DNA of 64,000 nucleotides from Actimicrobium sp034313845 (GCF_034313845.1 NZ_JAVIWN010000004.1); one strand, 5' to 3'; shown: positions 42,438-52,255, counted from the stretch's first letter. Notes: generated by a model not told the origin, from the letters alone. Numbers and translations are program-made.

Positions 42438-43589
42438 TTAACCTAAATTTTTGAGAAGCCAATTGCCGTTGTCGAGAACCAGTGCGCGATCGCAATCGAA
42501 CTCTTCCTGATCGTTTTCGTGGCCAGGCAGATTTTGAATTACCACCTCGCCAGCATGTCGCAGTGCAGCGATCTTTTCACGCAGTGCGCTGTCGGTGCCC
42601 CACGGAGCACGAATTGCACTGACACGTTGCGCGCCAGGCAGCAGACGCGCCAGTTCGCGCAGGTCCATCGAAAAGCCGGTCGCCGGACGGGCGCGGCCGA
42701 ATGCTTCGCCGACATGATCGTAGCGACCACCACGGGCGACCGGATTCGGCAGCCCCGATACGTAGGCCGCAAACGTTGCACCGCTTTCGTAGTGGTAACC
42801 ACGCAGGTCGGCCAGATCGATCGTCATCTGTGCGGCACCGGCCAATTGCACCAGCGCCTCCAGATCATCGAGCGCGGCAACGATCCCGGGCAAGGCCGGC
42901 AGCACCGCGCGAGCGCGCTGCAGCGTCGAGGCATCACCGTAAAGTTCAGGCAGCGCCAGGATTGCGTCGCGAGCAACCGTACCAAATGATGCCGTCAGTT
43001 GTCGCAAGCCGGGTGCATCCTTAGCTTTGAGCAGCGCGAACAATGCCGCTTCGTTAGCGCGCGCCGCGGCGTCCTGCGCCATGATGGCCCGCACAATCCC
43101 GACATGACACAAGTCCAGTCGCACCGTTTTTATACCAGCCAGCGCGAGCGATGCGAGCACCAGTTGCTGGATTTCGGCATCGGCTTCGAGACCTGCATGA
43201 CCGTATATCTCGGCACCGATCTGCAGCGGTTCCCGCGTGGCATGCAAGCCAGACGGACGGGTATGCAGCACGCTGCCGGCGTAGCAAAGACGCGTGACCG
43301 ACGCGCGGTTCAGCAAGTGCGCATCGATCCGCGCGACTTGCGTCGTCATGTCGGAACGCACGCCCATGGTCCGACCCGATAACTGGTCTACCAGCTTGAA
43401 CGTGCGCAAGTCGGTATCGGTGCCAGCGCCCGTGAGCAACGACTCGAGATATTCGAGCATGGGCGGCATCACCAATTCAAAGCCGTAATGACGGAATTGA
43501 TCCAGCAGTTGACGGCGCAGTTCTTCTATCTTGCGTGCCTCGGAAGGCAGCACATCAGCAATATTTTCAGGGAGTAGCCAGTTGGGCAT
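42438..43589 (-). CDS. hisZ: ATP phosphoribosyltransferase regulatory subunit HisZ
   Basis: 383-residue HisRS-like protein that partners the short form of HisG in the first step of histidine synthesis. It has the class II synthetase core (PPMLEYLESLLTGAG, VRSDMTTQVARIDAHLL, RGGRYDHVGEAFGRARPATGF) but lacks the tRNA-binding C-terminal domain and HisRS catalytic details. A true HisRS is encoded separately at 50857-52233, which supports this assignment. GGAG-type signals precede the ATG. The 178-base gap to hflC contains no recognised gene, although many relatives have a short DUF2065 gene there. Confidence 0.93.
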   Translation of the reverse strand: MPNWLLPENIADVLPSEARKIEELRRQLLDQFRHYGFELVMPPMLEYLESLLTGAGTDTDLRTFKLVDQLSGRTMGVRSDMTTQVARIDAHLLNRASVTRLCYAGSVLHTRPSGLHATREPLQIGAEIYGHAGLEADAEIQQLVLASLALAGIKTVRLDLCHVGIVRAIMAQDAAARANEAALFALLKAKDAPGLRQLTASFGTVARDAILALPELYGDASTLQRARAVLPALPGIVAALDDLEALVQLAGAAQMTIDLADLRGYHYESGATFAAYVSGLPNPVARGGRYDHVGEAFGRARPATGFSMDLRELARLLPGAQRVSAIRAPWGTDSALREKIAALRHAGEVVIQNLPGHENDQEEFDCDRALVLDNGNWLLKNLG

Positions 43590-43767
43590 GACAGGAACAG
43601 TATGGATAAAAAAAATCGAACAAGTCGCGGCGTGACCGCACGCAACTGAGCGCCGCAGCAGCTATTCCGGTTGAACCAACCAACTCGGCAACAGCAGGCT
43701 CGGCGCCTTCATGGGGAAGAGCGTGGACCGGACGCAGAATACGCTGCAACCGGCCTCGCCCGCAATG

Positions 43768-44661
43768 TTATTTCTTCGAACTGGCAGCAGCAGAGGCACC
43801 CGGGTTCTTGAAATACCTGAAGAACTCAGAACTCGGATCGAGCACCATCAAGTCGTTACGGGTCTTGAAGCTGGCGCGGTAAGCCTCGAGGCTACGATAA
43901 AACTTGTAGAACTCAGGACTCTTGCCAAATGCGTCCGCGTAGACCTGCGATGCTTTCGCGTCACCTTGACCACGCATGGTTTCTGCATCCCGATAAGCAT
44001 CCGCCAGCAAGACGGTGACCTGACGGTCTGCATCGGCACGAATCTTTTCCGACTCGGCAGCACCGGTCGAACGCAATTCATTGGCAACGCGGGTGCGCTC
44101 TGCTTTCATCCGCTGGAAGACCGACAGGTTGATCTGTTCAACGTAGTCCACCCGCTTCAGACGGACATCGACGATTTCAACACCGATCTCCTTGGCTTCC
44201 TCCGCCACTTTTTTCTGGATCGCATCCATCACGCTGCCACGTTGGCCGGAGATGACTTCACGCACCGTGCGCTTTGTAATTTCTTCGTTCAGCGCTGCCT
44301 TGACGATTTGCGCCATGCGATCAAGTGCACGCCGCTCGTCGCCACCAAAGCTGACGAAGTACAAGGTCGGCGCAACGATCCGCCATTTCACGAATGCATC
44401 GACGAGAATATTTTTCTTCTCGGCCGTAATGAAACGATCCGCATCAGGCGTATCGAGAGTCAGAATGCGCTTGTCGAGGAACAGTACGTTTTGAAACGGT
44501 TGCGGCATCTTGAAATGCAAGCCGGGCTCGCTGATGACCTGCTTGACCTCACCGAGGGCAAACACAATCGCATATTGCCGCTGATTGACGACAAACACCG
44601 AGGAGGTCAGCAAGTACAGGGCAATCAGCACCAGTACGCCGGCGGAAACTAGGCGGTTCAT
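43768..44661 (-). CDS. hflC: Membrane protease modulator HflC
   Basis: 297-residue SPFH/prohibitin-family protein that, with HflK, forms a cage around the FtsH protease in the inner membrane. One N-terminal TM (about 5-24, SAGVLVLIALYLLTSSVFVV) is followed by the SPFH domain and a coiled-coil region (about 180-260), then an Ala/Ser-rich end. Its start overlaps the hflK stop by one base, so the two are coupled. Confidence 0.96.
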   Translation of the reverse strand: MNRLVSAGVLVLIALYLLTSSVFVVNQRQYAIVFALGEVKQVISEPGLHFKMPQPFQNVLFLDKRILTLDTPDADRFITAEKKNILVDAFVKWRIVAPTLYFVSFGGDERRALDRMAQIVKAALNEEITKRTVREVISGQRGSVMDAIQKKVAEEAKEIGVEIVDVRLKRVDYVEQINLSVFQRMKAERTRVANELRSTGAAESEKIRADADRQVTVLLADAYRDAETMRGQGDAKASQVYADAFGKSPEFYKFYRSLEAYRASFKTRNDLMVLDPSSEFFRYFKNPGASAAASSKK

Positions 44662-45959
44662 TAGCGTGCCTCCCGATTACGATTGTCACGACTGCGAGAA
44701 TCTTGCACTCGTTGCGGGTCAACAGTCTCGACAGCCGTTGCAGGCGCAGCAGCCGCAGCAGGGACGGTTACTTTTCCAGCCGCATCGGTCGCAACCGATT
44801 GCGAAATCAACTTATCAAGTGGCAAGTACAACAGGTTATTACCCGCCTTTGAGTCGATCATCACTTTGGATGTGTTCGTAAATATTTGTTGCATGGTTTC
44901 CAAATAAATTCGATCGCGGGTAACCGCAGGGGCTTTTTCGTATTCGACGAGCACTTGCTTGAAGCGTGAGGCATCGCCTTCCGACGTGGACACGACGCGC
45001 GACTTGTAGCCTTCGGCTTCCTGCAACAAGCGCGATACCGCACCGCGTGCTTTTGGAATCACGTCATTGGCATAAGCCTGTCCTTCATTCTTCGCACGTT
45101 CGCGGTCCTGACCGGCCTTGACTGCATCGTCAAACGCGGCCTGTACTTGCTCTGGTGGTTGCACACCCTGCATGGTCACATTGGCGACCTGCACACCGGA
45201 CTTGTACAGATCAAGAATTTTCTGCATCAGCGTACCGACATCGAGCGCCACTTTTTCACGACCTTCGTAGAGCACAAAGTCCATTTTGCTGTGACCGACG
45301 ACTTCACGAATCGCGCTCTCGGCAACCTGCTTGATCAACTCTTCCTGGTCGCGATTATTGAACAGCCAGTCCGCTGCGTTCTTGAGGCGGTACTGCACAG
45401 CAAACTGAATGTCGATGATGTTTTCATCTTCGGTCAGCATCAGCGACTCTTCCAGCTGCTTGTTCTTGGCACTACCGCGATAACCAATTTCAACCGTACG
45501 CACTGACGAGACATTGACGATCTCGTGCGATTGAATCGGCGTTGGCCAGCGCCAGTTAAAACCGGCCGGCGTCATGTGACTGACTTTACCGAAGGTCATG
45601 ACTACCGCCGTCTGGCCTTCCTGAACAATAAAAAATCCGCTGATCAGCCAAAGGAACGCAGCAATCGCGGCAATCACTCCGGCGCCGAGGCCCGCACCGC
45701 GCATGTCGGGATTAAACCCGCCGCCGCCATTGCCGCCGGAATCCGATCCACCGCCATTTTTTTTCTTGCCGCCGATCAGACGGTTGAGGCGGACATTAAA
45801 GTCACGCCACAACTGCTCAAGATCAGGAGGCCCATCTGGTGGGCGCCGATTATCCTGATTGCTATTCTGGTTTTGTTTGTCGTCCTGCGAACCTCGACCC
45901 CAACGCGGGTCATTCAGCGAAAACTTCAAACCATATTTTTTTAAAAGAGAAACGAACAT
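44661..45959 (-). CDS. hflK: Membrane protease modulator HflK
   Basis: 432-residue partner of HflC. The cytoplasmic N-terminus is Gly/Asn-rich (SLNDPRWGRGSQDDKQNQNS). One TM segment lies near 90-112 (GAGVIAAIAAFLWLISGFFIV), followed by the SPFH domain (to about 300), coiled coil (QAAFDDAVKAGQDRERAKNEG) and a Pro/Ala-rich tail. Typical HflK size is 380-430. The ATG at 45959 is 60 bases downstream of hflX. Confidence 0.95.
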   Translation of the reverse strand: MFVSLLKKYGLKFSLNDPRWGRGSQDDKQNQNSNQDNRRPPDGPPDLEQLWRDFNVRLNRLIGGKKKNGGGSDSGGNGGGGFNPDMRGAGLGAGVIAAIAAFLWLISGFFIVQEGQTAVVMTFGKVSHMTPAGFNWRWPTPIQSHEIVNVSSVRTVEIGYRGSAKNKQLEESLMLTEDENIIDIQFAVQYRLKNAADWLFNNRDQEELIKQVAESAIREVVGHSKMDFVLYEGREKVALDVGTLMQKILDLYKSGVQVANVTMQGVQPPEQVQAAFDDAVKAGQDRERAKNEGQAYANDVIPKARGAVSRLLQEAEGYKSRVVSTSEGDASRFKQVLVEYEKAPAVTRDRIYLETMQQIFTNTSKVMIDSKAGNNLLYLPLDKLISQSVATDAAGKVTVPAAAAAPATAVETVDPQRVQDSRSRDNRNREAR

Positions 45960-46018
45960 TCGGTCGCAATCTGGCTTAAGTGATGGTTATAGGGAGTGTT
46001 GACACTGCATACATGCCG

Positions 46019-47140
46019 TCAAACCGGCGCGTCACAAGACAGGATTTCGGGGCTTTCGCCGGACATCGCCGCCTTGCTTGATTTTGCAAATTCACCGATT
46101 GCGCTACGAAGCAGATCGACACCAACGCCGCTTTTCGCGCTCACAAAAACGCGGTGAATCTTATCATATTCGTCGCGTTCCACAGCGGGCTCCAGGCCAG
46201 CGGCGTCGATCTTGTTCCAGACCAGTATCTGGGGAATCTGGTCTGCACCAATTTCCTTGAGAACGCTATTGACTTGCTCGATCTGCTCCAACCGGTTTGG
46301 ACTGGCCGCATCCACCACATGGAGCAACAGATCAGCGTGAATCGTTTCTTCGAGCGTGGCACGAAATGAGGCCACCAGTTGATGCGGCAATTCACGAATG
46401 AAGCCGACCGTATCCGACAGCACGACGTTACCCGCATCACCCATGTAGACACGACGTGACGTCGTGTCCAGCGTCGCAAACAATTGATCCGCCGCATACA
46501 CGCGCGCTTTGCATATCGTGTTGAACAACGTCGATTTGCCAGCGTTGGTGTACCCCACCAGCGACACGGAAAAGACTTGTCCCCGGCCGCGCGCACGACG
46601 CTGCGTCGCATGCTGTTGCTGCAGTTTTTCGAGCTTGGCACGCAGCGCCTTGACCCGCTCACCGAGCAAACGGCGATCGGTTTCAAGTTGTGTTTCACCG
46701 GGACCACGCAAACCAATCCCGCCTTTTTGTCGTTCAAGGTGAGTCCAGCCGCGAATCAGGCGTGTTGCCAGATGCTGCAATTGCGCCAGTTCGACCTGAA
46801 CCTTACCCACATGGCTTTGTGCCCGCTGGGCAAAGATATCGAGGATGAGACTGGTACGGTCGATGACACGGACTTTCATGTGCCGCTCGAGATTGCGTTG
46901 CTGGGCTGGTGTCAGCGCGTGATTGAAGATGACCAGCTCAAGCTCGTTGTCGACCACCGCCTCACCGATTTCGCTGGCCTTACCCGAGCCAACGAAAAAC
47001 GCCGCATCGGGGCTGCTTCGTTTGCAGGTGATGGACGTGACGGGAATCGCACCCGCCGACTTCGCCAGCAACGACAATTCTTCCAGACTGGCCGCGAAAT
47101 CGCCCTTGCCGAAATCAACGCCGACTAACGCGGCGCGCAT
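46019..47140 (-). CDS. hflX: GTPase HflX
   Basis: 373-residue ribosome-associated GTPase that rescues or splits stalled 70S ribosomes under stress. The N-terminal HflX domain (1-185, with LFVIFNHALTPAQQRNLE-type sequence and the helical GLRGPGETQLETDRRLL) is followed by the G domain: P-loop SLVGYTNAGKSTLFN, switch DTTSRRVYM, DTVGFIRELPHQLV and NKID. The C-terminal extension is short. It lies between hfq and hflK, an order conserved in most proteobacteria. Confidence 0.96.
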   Translation of the reverse strand: MRAALVGVDFGKGDFAASLEELSLLAKSAGAIPVTSITCKRSSPDAAFFVGSGKASEIGEAVVDNELELVIFNHALTPAQQRNLERHMKVRVIDRTSLILDIFAQRAQSHVGKVQVELAQLQHLATRLIRGWTHLERQKGGIGLRGPGETQLETDRRLLGERVKALRAKLEKLQQQHATQRRARGRGQVFSVSLVGYTNAGKSTLFNTICKARVYAADQLFATLDTTSRRVYMGDAGNVVLSDTVGFIRELPHQLVASFRATLEETIHADLLLHVVDAASPNRLEQIEQVNSVLKEIGADQIPQILVWNKIDAAGLEPAVERDEYDKIHRVFVSAKSGVGVDLLRSAIGEFAKSSKAAMSGESPEILSCDAPV

Positions 47141-47178
47141 GCTAATTGCGCCCCATCAGCGCTGGAATCAACATGCCG

Positions 47179-47415
47179 TCAGTCTGCTTCAGGTTCGAGA
47201 TTGAGGGTGACTGCGCGTGCTGGCACGACGGTGGAGATCGCATGCTTGTACACCATCTGCGTCACGGTGTTGCGCAGCAGGACAACGTACTGATCGAAAG
47301 ACTCGATATGTCCTTGCAGCTTGATGCCATTGACCAGATAAATGGAAACGGGAACGTGCTCTTTACGTAAGGCGTTAAGGAATGGGTCTTGTAACATTTG
47401 CCCTTTGTTGCTCAT
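47179..47415 (-). CDS. hfq: RNA chaperone Hfq
   Basis: 78-residue Sm-like protein that forms a hexameric ring and pairs small RNAs with mRNAs. Sm1 region: NGIKLQGHIESFDQYVVLL; Sm2 signature: VYKHAIST. The N-terminus (GQMLQDPFLNALRKEHVPVSIYL) matches the family closely. The C-terminal tail is only about 10 residues, much shorter than the 30 or so disordered residues of E. coli Hfq, as usual in betaproteobacteria. GGAG precedes the ATG by about 6 bases. The 178-base gap to der may hold its own promoter. Confidence 0.97.
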   Translation of the reverse strand: MSNKGQMLQDPFLNALRKEHVPVSIYLVNGIKLQGHIESFDQYVVLLRNTVTQMVYKHAISTVVPARAVTLNLEPEAD

Positions 47416-47593
47416 GAAAACTCCGATGTGTTGTTGTGATGTATTGGTCTGTTAAGGAGTTGGTGCCAGCTTGCAGTCTTTTCAAGGGCTATGCCGCCCC
47501 TTTTGAAAATGTAATTGATTTCGCGTGTTGTCGCCAGATGATGCACAGACAAAATAATCAACCGGTGCCATCAGGCAGCCGGTCTGCCCTGCT

Positions 47594-48937
47594 TTATTTT
47601 TCGTGTCGCGAGAACGGATTTTTGCCCGACCGGAACTCGATACGCAATGGCGTACCCACCAAGGCAAACGTCTCGCGGAAGTGTTTTTCGAGGAAGCGCT
47701 TGTAATTGTCGTCGATCGCATCGAGCGAATTACCATGGATCACGACGATAGGCGGGTTCATGCCACCCTGGTGGGCATAGCGCAGTTTCGGGCGAATCGA
47801 GCCCTTGCGACGTGGCTGCTGATGCTCGACGGCTTCGATCAGTGCCCGGGTCAGCTTTGGTGTCGACAGGTCGCTCATCGCCGCCGCGTAGGCCGAATTG
47901 ATGGACTTCATCAATTGATCGACCCCGGTGGCCTTGAGTGCCGAGATGTAATGAAACTTGGCGAACGACAGAAAGTCGAGCTTGCGGTCGAGATCAATCT
48001 TGATCTCGTCGCGCCGGCTGCTGGTGAGACCATCCCACTTGTTGACACCCACCACCAGCGCACGGCCTGACTCAAGAATAAAGCCGGCGATATGCGCATC
48101 CTGCTCGGAGATATCCTGCTGCGCATCGAGCAGCAGCAAGACCACGTTGGCCTCCGAAATCGATTGCAGGGTTTTGACAACCGAGAATTTTTCAATCGCT
48201 TCAAAGACCTTGCCACGCCGGCGAATACCCGCCGTATCGATCAGCGTGTATTGCTGGTCATTGCGTTCAAACGGGATCTCGATCGAGTCACGCGTAGTGC
48301 CGGGCATGTCGAATGCGATGACGCGCTCTTCGCCCAGCAAGGTGTTGACCATGGTCGACTTGCCGACATTGGGACGACCCACAATGGCGATACGGATTGC
48401 TTTACCCAGATCAACCGCAGGTTCGTCCTCGACCGGCTTTTGCGCAAACGCCAGGTTCAGTGCTTCCTCGACCAGGTCCATCACGCCATCGCCATGCGCG
48501 GCTGAAATCACATACGGATCGCCCATGCCGAGTTCGTAGAAATCGGCCGTGACGGCGCTGTAGCGCATGCCTTCAGCCTTGTTCACAACCAGCATGACCT
48601 GACGACCGGACCTGCGCAGGAAATCGGTGATGATCTTGTCGTGCGGCGTCATACCCTGACGCCCGTCAACAATGAAAATCACCATGTCGGCTTCAGCGAC
48701 TGCCTGACGGGTCTGCTTGGCCATTTCAAACATGATGCCGTCTTTGGCAACAGGCTCGAACCCGCCCGTGTCGATGACCAGAAAAGGCCGTTCCCCCATG
48801 CGACCTTCACCATAGTGGCGGTCGCGGGTCAGGCCCGGCATGTCGGCGACGATGGCATCCCGCGAACGGGTCAGTCGGTTGAATAAAGTGGATTTGCCGA
48901 CGTTTGGTCGGCCCACGAGTGCAATTACCGGCTTCAT
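47594..48937 (-). CDS. der: GTPase Der (EngA)
   Basis: 447-residue essential GTPase of 50S ribosome assembly, with two tandem G domains and a KH-like C-terminal domain. P-loops: VGRPNVGKSTLFNRL near residue 8 and IVGRPNVGKSTMVNTL near 185. Switch/G3 motifs: DTGGFEP and DTAGIRRRGK. G4: NKAEG and NKWDG. The KH domain starts around 360. The length is usual (440-490). It is 9 bases downstream of bamB. Confidence 0.97.
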   Translation of the reverse strand: MKPVIALVGRPNVGKSTLFNRLTRSRDAIVADMPGLTRDRHYGEGRMGERPFLVIDTGGFEPVAKDGIMFEMAKQTRQAVAEADMVIFIVDGRQGMTPHDKIITDFLRRSGRQVMLVVNKAEGMRYSAVTADFYELGMGDPYVISAAHGDGVMDLVEEALNLAFAQKPVEDEPAVDLGKAIRIAIVGRPNVGKSTMVNTLLGEERVIAFDMPGTTRDSIEIPFERNDQQYTLIDTAGIRRRGKVFEAIEKFSVVKTLQSISEANVVLLLLDAQQDISEQDAHIAGFILESGRALVVGVNKWDGLTSSRRDEIKIDLDRKLDFLSFAKFHYISALKATGVDQLMKSINSAYAAAMSDLSTPKLTRALIEAVEHQQPRRKGSIRPKLRYAHQGGMNPPIVVIHGNSLDAIDDNYKRFLEKHFRETFALVGTPLRIEFRSGKNPFSRHEK

Positions 48938-48946
48938 TAAATAGTT

Positions 48947-50092
48947 TTACTCGGTCGCCAGCGCGACCAATGCCCCTGCTTGAGTTTGAAAGATCACGCG
49001 ATCAGCAACCACCACCGGCGTTGCCAGAATCGGGCTACCGTCAGTGGCGACACGGGCCAGAAAAGCGCCGTCATCGCGTGCAAGAAAATGGATAAAACCC
49101 TGGCCATCACCAATGGCTACCGAGCGACCAAAAGACGCCGGTGCCGACAGCCGGCGATACCCGAGCTTGTCGTTGCGCCAGACATTGGTGCCGGTGTCGC
49201 GGGCAAATGCCGACACTGCGCCAGCATCGTTGGCGGCAAAGAGATACCGCTGGTCGACAGAAACGCCGACGTCGCTAGACCAGTCTTTCGACCAGCGCAC
49301 TGCGCCACCGGCAAGGTCAAAGCAACCGACCCTACCCTGATAAGCGACCGCGCAGATTTCGCGACCAACGATGACCGGGTTTCCTGATGTATCCGAAACC
49401 CGTTCGAGTTCGGTCGCACCGCGCGGGTCACCCACGGCCACTTCCCAGAGTGGCGCGCCGTTGTTAAGTGTCATTGCAAGCAGGCGACCACCGGGCATCG
49501 CGGCATAGGCCGCCGTGTCATTGGTGATGATGCCTGGCGACGACCGCAATGTGAGCGCCGGTGTCGTGCGCTGCAAGAACCAGCGACGGGTGCCGGTGGC
49601 AACATCAAAAGCAGCAATGCGGTTATCGACGCTGCGGACGATCACCAGATCAGCGGTGACGGCGGGTGCCGACAGCACTTCGCTGGACGTCTGCGCTTTC
49701 CAGCGCAACTTGCCGTCGCCATCGAACGCAAAAATCACACCTTTTTCACCGGCCACGGCAACCGTGTTGCCATCGGTGCCAACGCCTGCGGTCAGCGGTG
49801 CACCGGCATTGATGCGCCAGATCACGTTGCCGTTGACTGCATCAAAACGGGCAACGGCACCGTCAGCTGACGCGGCGAAAATACTGGTGCCGGCGACGGC
49901 CGGCGACAAGGCGTAACCGTTCGACTTGCCGATCGACCCTGTCCACATGGCACGCACTGCCATGGTCGGTTTGAATTCCACCAGCGCGACGGGAGGATTG
50001 CGGGCCGGCGGCTTGCTAAACGGATTCAATGACGCACATCCTGCCAGCGTCACCAGAATCATTGCCCCTGCCAATTTGACTGCACTATGCAT
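48947..50092 (-). CDS. bamB: Outer membrane protein assembly lipoprotein BamB
   Basis: 381-residue lipoprotein of the BAM complex that inserts beta-barrel proteins into the outer membrane. The signal peptide has a lipobox ending LVTLAGC (lipidated cysteine at residue 19). The rest is an eight-bladed PQQ-type beta-propeller, visible as repeats such as GVIFAFDGDGKLRWKAQT and RIAAFDVATGTRRWFLQ. It lies between yfgM and der, the conserved context. Confidence 0.95.
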   Translation of the reverse strand: MHSAVKLAGAMILVTLAGCASLNPFSKPPARNPPVALVEFKPTMAVRAMWTGSIGKSNGYALSPAVAGTSIFAASADGAVARFDAVNGNVIWRINAGAPLTAGVGTDGNTVAVAGEKGVIFAFDGDGKLRWKAQTSSEVLSAPAVTADLVIVRSVDNRIAAFDVATGTRRWFLQRTTPALTLRSSPGIITNDTAAYAAMPGGRLLAMTLNNGAPLWEVAVGDPRGATELERVSDTSGNPVIVGREICAVAYQGRVGCFDLAGGAVRWSKDWSSDVGVSVDQRYLFAANDAGAVSAFARDTGTNVWRNDKLGYRRLSAPASFGRSVAIGDGQGFIHFLARDDGAFLARVATDGSPILATPVVVADRVIFQTQAGALVALATE

Positions 50093-50143
50093 TTTTTTCC
50101 TTTAACCGGAGAAGACTGAACGGCCTGTTCAAGTCGGCTGATT

Positions 50144-50794
50144 TTATGCTGCGGCCTTGGCTGCAACGCCACCAATGGCATCGAGTTTCAATTGAATGAG
50201 CTGACGACCGGGATTTTTTTGCTCGGCCTTGTCAAGTGCCAGCTGATAGGCCGTGCGTGCTTCGGCCAGCTTGTTTTGCGCAACCAGCAAGTCACCCTTG
50301 CGATCGGCGACGTTGACAGCAAACTCGGCCGGAAAATCCGCTGCCAGCAAAGCGAGGCCTGCGTCATATGCTTTTTCATCGAGCAAGATACCGGCCAGAC
50401 GAATCCGGGCAATAGCCTTGTATTCGGCATCGGCACCTTTGTCGATTACCCATTGCAACTGGGTCTTGGCCAGCGGCAGGTCATTCGCATCGACCGCTGA
50501 TTTGGCCGCGACCAGTGCGCTCATCTGGGCATAGGCAGTTCGCACGTAGCGGTCCTGCAGATCGGTGGCGGCGCGCTGGATTTTAGCCTGGTCCTTGGCC
50601 TTGACTGCATTTTGCAATTCGTTGTAAAGCATCGAAGCCTCGGTCGATTGCGTGCGCTGGTAGTAATTCCACCCAGTCCATGCAGCGTAGCCGGCCAGCA
50701 CAATCGTCAGTGCCCAGGTCAGCAGATTGCCGTACTGGTTCCACCAGTTCTTGAGGCTGGCCATTTGCTCTTGTTCTTCGTGATCGTATGCCAT
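50144..50794 (-). CDS. yfgM: Inner-membrane TPR protein YfgM
   Basis: 216-residue protein with a cytoplasmic N-terminus (MAYDHEEQEQMASLKNWW), one TM (about 24-42, LLTWALTIVLAGYAAWTGW) and a periplasmic TPR-like domain (to 210). In E. coli YfgM works with PpiD at the Sec translocon and affects RcsB stability. The conserved hisS-yfgM-bamB-der order supports the assignment. Confidence 0.92.
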   Translation of the reverse strand: MAYDHEEQEQMASLKNWWNQYGNLLTWALTIVLAGYAAWTGWNYYQRTQSTEASMLYNELQNAVKAKDQAKIQRAATDLQDRYVRTAYAQMSALVAAKSAVDANDLPLAKTQLQWVIDKGADAEYKAIARIRLAGILLDEKAYDAGLALLAADFPAEFAVNVADRKGDLLVAQNKLAEARTAYQLALDKAEQKNPGRQLIQLKLDAIGGVAAKAAA

Positions 50795-50856
50795 ATCAAC
50801 TTTGTCGTCGTCGTAAATTGTTAATCGTGAATGGGGCCTGCGCAGTGCGGGGAGAA

Positions 50857-52233
50857 TTAATGATGCGTGTGATCATGCCCGGCATGATCGTGGCCTTCAT
50901 GATCGCCGCCACCGATGATCTGGTCCACCAGATAATCGGCCACGCTATCAAACGGCACCAGAGCCTGGTTGTGCTGATGCGTTTCACCCTCGGAGGCACG
51001 CAAGGGTTTGACGGTCGCCATGTCACCGGCGACTTCCTCTTCGCCGAGGATGACCGCAAATGCAGCACCACTGGCATCGGCCCGTTTCATCTGCGCCTTG
51101 ACGCTGCTACTCGAAGCCGACGCGCAATGTAGCACAACGTCGAGGCCGGCATCGCGTAATCGTTCTGCGACCACCGATGCTTTCAGTTGCGCGGCATCGC
51201 CCTGATGCACGACGTAGACGTCGCACTGGTTGCCAGCATACTGTTCGCCGGCCGCGCGCATCAACTCCAGCAAGCGTTCGATCCCCATTGCGAAACCACA
51301 CGACGGGGTTGGTTTGCCACCGAACATTTCAAACAGGGTGTCGTAGCGACCACCGGCGCAGACCGTGCCTTGCGAACCGAGTTCATCGGTCACCCATTCA
51401 AAGACGGTGCGATTGTAATAGTCCATCCCACGTACCAATCGCGGATTGATCGTGAACGGAACATTGTTGTGACGCAGGATGTTTTGCACGCCGTCAAAAT
51501 GCGCTTGCGATTCCTCGCCAAGGTAGGCCAGCAATTGCGGCGCAGCGTTGACCATCTCCTGCATCGCCGGGTTCTTGGTATCGAGCAGTCGCAGCGGATT
51601 GCTGTGCAAGCGCCGCTTGGCTTCTTCGTCCATCACATCAAAATGCTGCTCGAAATAAGCGATCAGGTCGATCCGGTGACGCAGTCGCTCTTCGGCATTG
51701 CCGATCGAATTGAGTTCGAGCCGGATGTTGTCCAGACCCAGGTCATCCCACAGGCGCTGGCACAACATCATCAGTTCGGCATCAATGTCCGGACCGGAAA
51801 AACCGACGGCTTCCGCACCGACCTGATGGAACTGGCGATAGCGGCCACGTTGTGGTCGCTCATGCCGGAACATCGGACCGGTGTACCACAAGCGCTTCGG
51901 TCCTTCGTAGGTCAGGTTGTGTTCAATGGCAGCACGCACAACGCCGGCCGTGGCTTCCGGACGCAAGGTCAGCAAGTCGCCATTCATCGAATCGGCAAAC
52001 GAATACATTTCTTTTTCGACGATGTCGGTGACCGCACCGAGACCGCGTGCAAACAGCGAGGTCGACTCGACGATCGGCGTACGAATCTGCTGAAAACCGT
52101 AGCTCTTGAGCACAGTCTGCACCGTGTTGTCGAACAATTCCCAGAGTCCGGCATCGGCCGGCAGGATATCGTTCATGCCTTTGACGCCGGTAATCTTGTC
52201 GGCTTTTTTCGGGGCTATTTTTTTATCTGACAT
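50857..52233 (-). CDS. hisS: Histidyl-tRNA synthetase with histidine-rich C-terminal tail
   Basis: 458-residue class II synthetase. Motif 1 region: GMNDILPADAGLWELFDNTV. Motif 2: RPQRGRYRQFHQVGAEAVG (partial). Histidine-specific region: RGMDYYNRTVFEWV. Motif 3: CGFAMGIERLLELM. The anticodon-binding domain covers about 340-435. The chain then continues into a tail with seven histidines mixed with Asp, Glu and Gly (GDHEGHDHAGHDHTHH). This tail is not part of the usual synthetase and looks metal-binding. The ATG at 52233 is chosen because it gives the standard N-terminus. A His-rich end on the enzyme that charges tRNA-His is noteworthy. Confidence 0.96.
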   Translation of the reverse strand: MSDKKIAPKKADKITGVKGMNDILPADAGLWELFDNTVQTVLKSYGFQQIRTPIVESTSLFARGLGAVTDIVEKEMYSFADSMNGDLLTLRPEATAGVVRAAIEHNLTYEGPKRLWYTGPMFRHERPQRGRYRQFHQVGAEAVGFSGPDIDAELMMLCQRLWDDLGLDNIRLELNSIGNAEERLRHRIDLIAYFEQHFDVMDEEAKRRLHSNPLRLLDTKNPAMQEMVNAAPQLLAYLGEESQAHFDGVQNILRHNNVPFTINPRLVRGMDYYNRTVFEWVTDELGSQGTVCAGGRYDTLFEMFGGKPTPSCGFAMGIERLLELMRAAGEQYAGNQCDVYVVHQGDAAQLKASVVAERLRDAGLDVVLHCASASSSSVKAQMKRADASGAAFAVILGEEEVAGDMATVKPLRASEGETHQHNQALVPFDSVADYLVDQIIGGGDHEGHDHAGHDHTHH

Positions 52234-52255
52234 GGGATCTGGTTTCACAATCAAT

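Noticed and set aside
43567..43749. 60-residue minus-strand frame between hflC and hisZ, considered as the DUF2065 (YjeT) protein often found there
   Set aside because: The sequence lacks the two hydrophobic helices and conserved DGQIR-type motif of that family. It seems to be a chance frame, so the small gene is absent here.
47478..47512. Imperfect inverted repeat TTTTCAAGGGC ... GCCCCTTTTGAAAA between der and hfq, considered as a terminator
   Set aside because: The arms are out of register by two or three bases and no T-run follows on the minus strand, so it is not a convincing terminator.
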